DNA of 9,608 nucleotides from Acidobacteriota bacterium (lineage in GTDB: Bacteria; Acidobacteriota; Blastocatellia; Pyrinomonadales; Pyrinomonadaceae), in NCBI GenBank assembly GCA_020853255.1, contig JADYZI010000361.1, positions 1 to 9,608 on the forward strand, read 5' to 3'. The position numbers were made by a program, and so were the translations under genes. Below the pieces are notes generated by a model. The model was not told where the DNA came from. It searched no databases and saw only the letters and a program-made list of their open reading frames with translations. This document shows positions 6,975 through 9,608 of this stretch, piece by piece. Position 1 is the first letter of the stretch; every line of letters starts with the position of its first letter.

Positions 6975-7424
6975 TTAGTTAAAATAGAGAAACGCGGCGA
7001 TCTTGATCAAAATACCGGAAATAAAGAGGAGCAATGCGATGGCGCCGAAGAATTTGAATATCCACCCTGAAGGCGAACCGCTGAATGCCCGCCAAAGGCC
7101 TTCGAGGATGCCCATGAGGCCAAGCAGGAAGATGCCGAGCAGGGGCGGAGCGAAAAACGCAAGTTGAAATAGATCGCGGTCAGTTAGCGACTTGCTTCGA
7201 AGGCCTGCAACGGCGCCGAGAATAAGAAAAACCGCACCCATCATTGCTGTCAGCACCAAGCTGACCGTGATGAGCATTATGCCGTTCACCCGGATCTGCT
7301 CTTCGGTCCTAAGACTGTGTTTACGACACTTTGGGCACGGCACAAGCTCGTGGTAGCGAAAGTCACAGTTGAGGCACATGTACTTTCCTCTCGTGCTAGT
7401 ATTTCTGGGCTGATGTATTCTCAT
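6975..7424 (-). CDS. Zinc-ribbon membrane protein with three TM helices
   Basis: 149 aa, function unknown. An N-terminal zinc ribbon has ligands C17-LN-C20 and C30-PK-C33 in the setting GKYMCLNC...VPCPKC. It is followed by hydrophobic segments at about 48-74, 86-108 and 121-146, so the ribbon should face one side of the inner membrane with three spans after it. The start at 7424 is chosen for its GAGG 7 nt upstream and because it keeps the G-x-Y residues that often precede the first zinc knuckle. A start at 7379 (MCLNC) also has AGAGG 7 nt upstream and would give 134 aa. An extension to 7487 is open but looks non-native. It is convergent with the macroglobulin and divergent from the next gene, so probably transcribed alone. 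Zinc binding is inferred from the Cys spacing; no partner is evident. Confidence 0.75.
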   Translation of the reverse strand: MRIHQPRNTSTRGKYMCLNCDFRYHELVPCPKCRKHSLRTEEQIRVNGIMLITVSLVLTAMMGAVFLILGAVAGLRSKSLTDRDLFQLAFFAPPLLGIFLLGLMGILEGLWRAFSGSPSGWIFKFFGAIALLLFISGILIKIAAFLYFN

Positions 7425-7497
7425 TAGACCGCCTCGTGAATTGCCGTCAGATTGATAACTTGACGATCCGCGCGCCGGCTTTTGCACATCGAAGCTG

Positions 7498-7506
7498 TGC
7501 TAGAAT
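7498..7506 (+). promoter_or_regulatory. Extended -10 promoter element, possibly leaderless start
   Basis: TGCTAGAAT at 7498-7506 fits an extended -10 (TGn plus TAGAAT). The best -35 candidates, around TTTTGC (7480-7485), are weak, as expected for an extended -10. Transcription should begin near 7513, only about 3 nt before the ATG at 7516. No Shine-Dalgarno sequence precedes that ATG, so the mRNA may be leaderless. The prediction rests on pattern alone. Confidence 0.4.
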
Positions 7507-7515
7507 CGACGGTGT

Positions 7516-8367
7516 ATGAGAATGCTGCTGACTTTTCTTTTGTCAATCTTCCTCGCCGCCTCCCTGGCTGCTCAGGACACGGCCCAAAAGATATTTGAGA
7601 CCGAGAAAGGCTTTGAAAAGCTCGTTTCCGAGAGAGGCATTCGTGATGGGTTCATTCAGTTTCTGTCGCCGGCGGGCGTAATGTTCATGCCCGATGCGGT
7701 GAATGCGCGGGAAGCGTGGCGGGCGAGGGCTCCTTCGAACGCGGCTCTGACTTGGAACCCTGTCTGGATCGACGTTTCGGCCAATGGCGCGCTGGCGTAC
7801 AGCATTGGCAATTCACGGTATCGGCCGAAAGGCCGCGACGACAGCGAGATCTTCTACGGCCATTATTTATCTGTCTGGATGAAACAGCCGAACGGCAGGT
7901 TTCTGGCGGCCCTTGACACCGGGATCCGTCACGAAAAGCCGGCGTCGGAACCCGTGGAATTTGGATCGCCCACGGACCTTGGCAAGGGATCGAATCCGGA
8001 AGGCGTGTCCGCTGCCGATTCGGCGGTCGCATTTTATGAGGTCGCCGCGGCATCTGGTGCCGCAAAAGCTTACAAACAGTTTCTAGCTTTCGATGCGATC
8101 GCCCTCCGGGACGGCAAGCTTCCTGCATTTGGCAAAAAAGCTGCGCTATCTCTGGTGAAAAGTACTGACGGAGGCGTCCGTTTCGCAAAACGCAAATCGT
8201 TTACGGAAGCCATTGACCTGGGTTATGTACATAGCGGCTACACGATCGTTGACAGCAAAGGTGTTGAGATCGAAAAGGGCAATTTCGTCCAGGTATGGAA
8301 ATTTCGCAACGGCAAGTGGCTCATAGTTGCCGACGTTCTCGTCCCGCTGCCAAAAAGCGGCGGCTGA
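7516..8367 (+). CDS. Secreted tandem NTF2-like (SnoaL/DUF4440-type) protein
   Basis: 283 aa. Residues 1-19 form a signal peptide (MRMLLTFLLSIFLAASLAA|Q) without a lipobox, so the mature protein is periplasmic or exported. Two cystatin/NTF2-like alpha+beta repeats follow. Repeat one (about 24-140) starts with the helix IFETEKGFEKLVSERG and runs through GFIQFLSPAGVMFMPD to a strand ending YLSVWMKQPNGRFLAALD. Repeat two (about 165-278) starts ADSAVAFYEVAAASG and ends GNFVQVWKFRNGKWLIVADVL, the typical 'W+..+GkW+i' closing strand of this fold. Such domains bind small ligands or catalyse diverse reactions, and no catalytic set can be read here, so no function is assigned. The ATG at 7516 lacks a Shine-Dalgarno; an in-frame ATG at 7522 is an alternative. 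It lies 42 nt before kdsD on the same strand and is probably co-transcribed with it. Confidence 0.82.
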   Translation: MRMLLTFLLSIFLAASLAAQDTAQKIFETEKGFEKLVSERGIRDGFIQFLSPAGVMFMPDAVNAREAWRARAPSNAALTWNPVWIDVSANGALAYSIGNSRYRPKGRDDSEIFYGHYLSVWMKQPNGRFLAALDTGIRHEKPASEPVEFGSPTDLGKGSNPEGVSAADSAVAFYEVAAASGAAKAYKQFLAFDAIALRDGKLPAFGKKAALSLVKSTDGGVRFAKRKSFTEAIDLGYVHSGYTIVDSKGVEIEKGNFVQVWKFRNGKWLIVADVLVPLPKSGG

Positions 8368-8378
8368 GGAAAAATTAG

Positions 8379-8406
8379 GCAAGCCGATAGCGAATTTCGC
8401 GCTTGC
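8379..8406 (+). repeat. Nested inverted repeat just before the kdsD start
   Basis: GCAAGC (8379-8384) pairs with GCTTGC (8401-8406). Inside lies GCGAATTTCGC (8390-8400), itself symmetrical (GCGAA-T-TTCGC), with CGATA bulged on the left. The structure ends 3 nt before the ATG at 8410 and would sit over the initiation region, so it could lower or modulate translation of kdsD. There is no U-run, so it is not a classic terminator. Chance cannot be excluded for stems this short. Confidence 0.35.
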
Positions 8407-8409
8407 GGA

Positions 8410-9411
8410 ATGATCAAAATGAGTTCAGCATCACAGGAAAAGGCCAATTCGGTCCACGCGAGGGTCGTCGAATTGCTTCGTTTGGAAGCGTCGGCGATCG
8501 AACATTCGGCTGTTCGTCTGGATCCTGACAGCGTTGCGGCGGCTGTCTCGGCAATACGGAATTGCGCGGGCAAGATCGTCGTTACCGGCACCGGAAAATC
8601 GGGTGTTATAGCCCAAAAGATCGCGCAAACCCTGACCAGTACCGGAACGGTAGCGATCTATCTGCATCCGTCAGATGCTCTCCACGGCGGGCTGGGCGTG
8701 GTTGCCGCCGGCGATGTTGTCATAGCGCTCAGTAATTCGGGTGAGACGGACGAGATACTGGCGATGATGCCTTCGCTAAAGGCCAGGGAGGTGCAGGTCG
8801 TGGCCATTGTTGGAAACCTTGCATCGAGCCTGGCTCGACAGGCGGCTATAGTGCTCGAAGCGTCGGTCGATCGCGAGGCGTGCCCTCTAAATCTCGCTCC
8901 GACGACATCGACCACAGTTGCCCTGGCGATCGGCGATGCGCTTGCCATGACTCTGATGGAGTCCCGCGGCGTGACAGAGGCGGATTTTGCCGTAAATCAT
9001 CCCGCCGGACGCCTTGGCAAACGGCTTACGCTGCGTGTTGGCGACCTCATGCAGGAAAGTCCGAGTGTTGACCTTGGCACGAGTTGGCTTGAGGTCGTTC
9101 GAACGATCTCAAAATATTCTCTCGGCGCTGTAACGGTCGTGAACGACGACCGCCACCTTGTTGGGATAGTCACGGATGGTGATCTGCGTCGTACTATAGA
9201 ACGCTCCGCGGACGATGGCCTCGCCGGCCTTACGGCCGAACAGATGATGACGACCGGCCCTGTTACGACGACGAAGGCGACGCTCGCGTTCGACGCCATG
9301 CGGTTGATGGAAGACCGTCCATCACAGATCTCTGTGCTGCCTGTCATCGACGAAGCTGGGCAATGTCTTGGGCTGATCCGGCTGCATGATATCGTCCGCA
9401 GTGGATTATAG
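8410..9411 (+). CDS. kdsD: Arabinose-5-phosphate isomerase (KpsF/GutQ family)
   Basis: Interconverts D-ribulose 5-phosphate and D-arabinose 5-phosphate, the first step towards Kdo for lipopolysaccharide, in the cytoplasm. 333 aa, the usual family length. The SIS domain (about 35-205) has GTGKSG (60-65), HPSDALHGGLG (86-96), SNSGETDE (108-115), EACPLNLAPTTSTT (156-169) and NHPAGRLGKRL (196-206). Aligned by eye with E. coli KdsD, the four functionally important residues K59, E111, E152 and H193 correspond to K63, E115, E156 and H197 at a constant +4 offset, so the enzyme should be active. Two CBS domains follow (about 210-264 and 276-333). The start may be ATG 8410 or ATG 8419 (MSSASQ); GGA at 8407-8409 would serve the latter. 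No kdsA, kdsB, kdsC or lpt genes flank it. GutQ or KpsF paralogues are alternative names with the same activity. Confidence 0.93.
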   Translation: MIKMSSASQEKANSVHARVVELLRLEASAIEHSAVRLDPDSVAAAVSAIRNCAGKIVVTGTGKSGVIAQKIAQTLTSTGTVAIYLHPSDALHGGLGVVAAGDVVIALSNSGETDEILAMMPSLKAREVQVVAIVGNLASSLARQAAIVLEASVDREACPLNLAPTTSTTVALAIGDALAMTLMESRGVTEADFAVNHPAGRLGKRLTLRVGDLMQESPSVDLGTSWLEVVRTISKYSLGAVTVVNDDRHLVGIVTDGDLRRTIERSADDGLAGLTAEQMMTTGPVTTTKATLAFDAMRLMEDRPSQISVLPVIDEAGQCLGLIRLHDIVRSGL

Positions 9412-9504
9412 CTCTCTAAGCTGAAATTTGAGACAACGCCGCCTCCTTTTCGCCTATCTATTCTTTGCCGATCTCGCTAAAACGGGCAACCTGGAGAAAT
9501 TTTG

Positions 9505-9608
9505 ATGCGAAAACTGATCACGATCCTTGGCCTGATCTTGCTTGGCTCCGCCATTGCCGCCGCTCAGCGTCCCGAAGTGACGATAAGCCTGAATGAGAGC
9601 TTTTTTGA
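9505..9608 (+). CDS. Start of a secreted protein, cut by the window edge
   Basis: Only 34 complete codons are present, and the frame is open at the window edge. GGAG at 9493-9496 lies 8 nt before the ATG. Residues 1-20 form a clear signal peptide (MRKLITILGLILLGSAIAAA) with cleavage before Q21, and the mature part begins QRPEVTISLNESFF. There is no lipobox cysteine. The 93-nt gap after kdsD contains no convincing terminator or promoter, so it might belong to the same transcript. The function cannot be judged from the fragment. Confidence 0.75.
   Translation, partial: MRKLITILGLILLGSAIAAAQRPEVTISLNESFF

Noticed and set aside
7822..7835. CGGCC-GAAA-GGCCG mini hairpin in the NTF2-like gene
   Set aside because: Only a 5-bp stem, single copy, and no similarity to the macroglobulin palindromes; easily chance at this GC content.
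9412..9504. Promoter or terminator between kdsD and the last gene
   Set aside because: TTGAGA (9428-9433) and TATCTA (9455-9460) are 21 nt apart, too far for a standard promoter, and no stem with a U-run is visible.

Overview
The window looks like a chromosomal segment from a diderm (Gram-negative type) bacterium with moderately high GC content. A Kdo-pathway sugar isomerase implies lipopolysaccharide, and several products carry Sec signal peptides ending in AAQ or ASG-Q. The very large alpha-2-macroglobulin, the short secreted NTF2-like protein and the many small palindromic repeats suggest Acidobacteriota (Blastocatellia/Pyrinomonadaceae-like). This placement is an inference from style and recall, not a database result.

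Layout. Positions 1-390 are probably non-coding and hold a CTTTGCGT-type repeat and the leader of the main gene. Positions 391-6924 (+) encode one giant secreted alpha-2-macroglobulin (2177 aa). It has a signal peptide, a string of Ig-like macroglobulin domains, a Pro-rich candidate bait segment, an intact CxEQ thioester motif, the thioester toroid and a C-terminal MG10-like domain. A hairpin at 6952-6971 sits between this gene and a convergent zinc-ribbon/three-TM membrane protein on the minus strand (7424-6975). Divergent from that gene, the plus strand carries a secreted tandem NTF2-like protein (7516-8367). Arabinose-5-phosphate isomerase kdsD (8410-9411) follows 42 nt downstream, and then the first 34 codons of another secreted protein (9505 to the window edge).

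How the genes relate. The macroglobulin is expected to act as a periplasmic or exported protease trap, and KdsD supplies arabinose 5-phosphate for Kdo, so both bear on the cell envelope. The usual macroglobulin partner gene pbpC is not in the window. The 7516-9411 pair is probably co-transcribed. The zinc-ribbon protein has no evident link to either neighbour.

The most unusual feature is inside the macroglobulin gene. At least six small inverted-repeat elements lie in its reading frame between 3538 and 6041, and they fall into recognisable sequence families. Two copies share 28 of 31 bases in the same codon phase. Another is a perfect 24-bp inverted repeat, with a decayed half-copy elsewhere in the gene. 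All sit in apparent surface loops and none interrupts the frame. This resembles protein-coding palindromic elements such as those of Rickettsia, but the families are not ones I can name.
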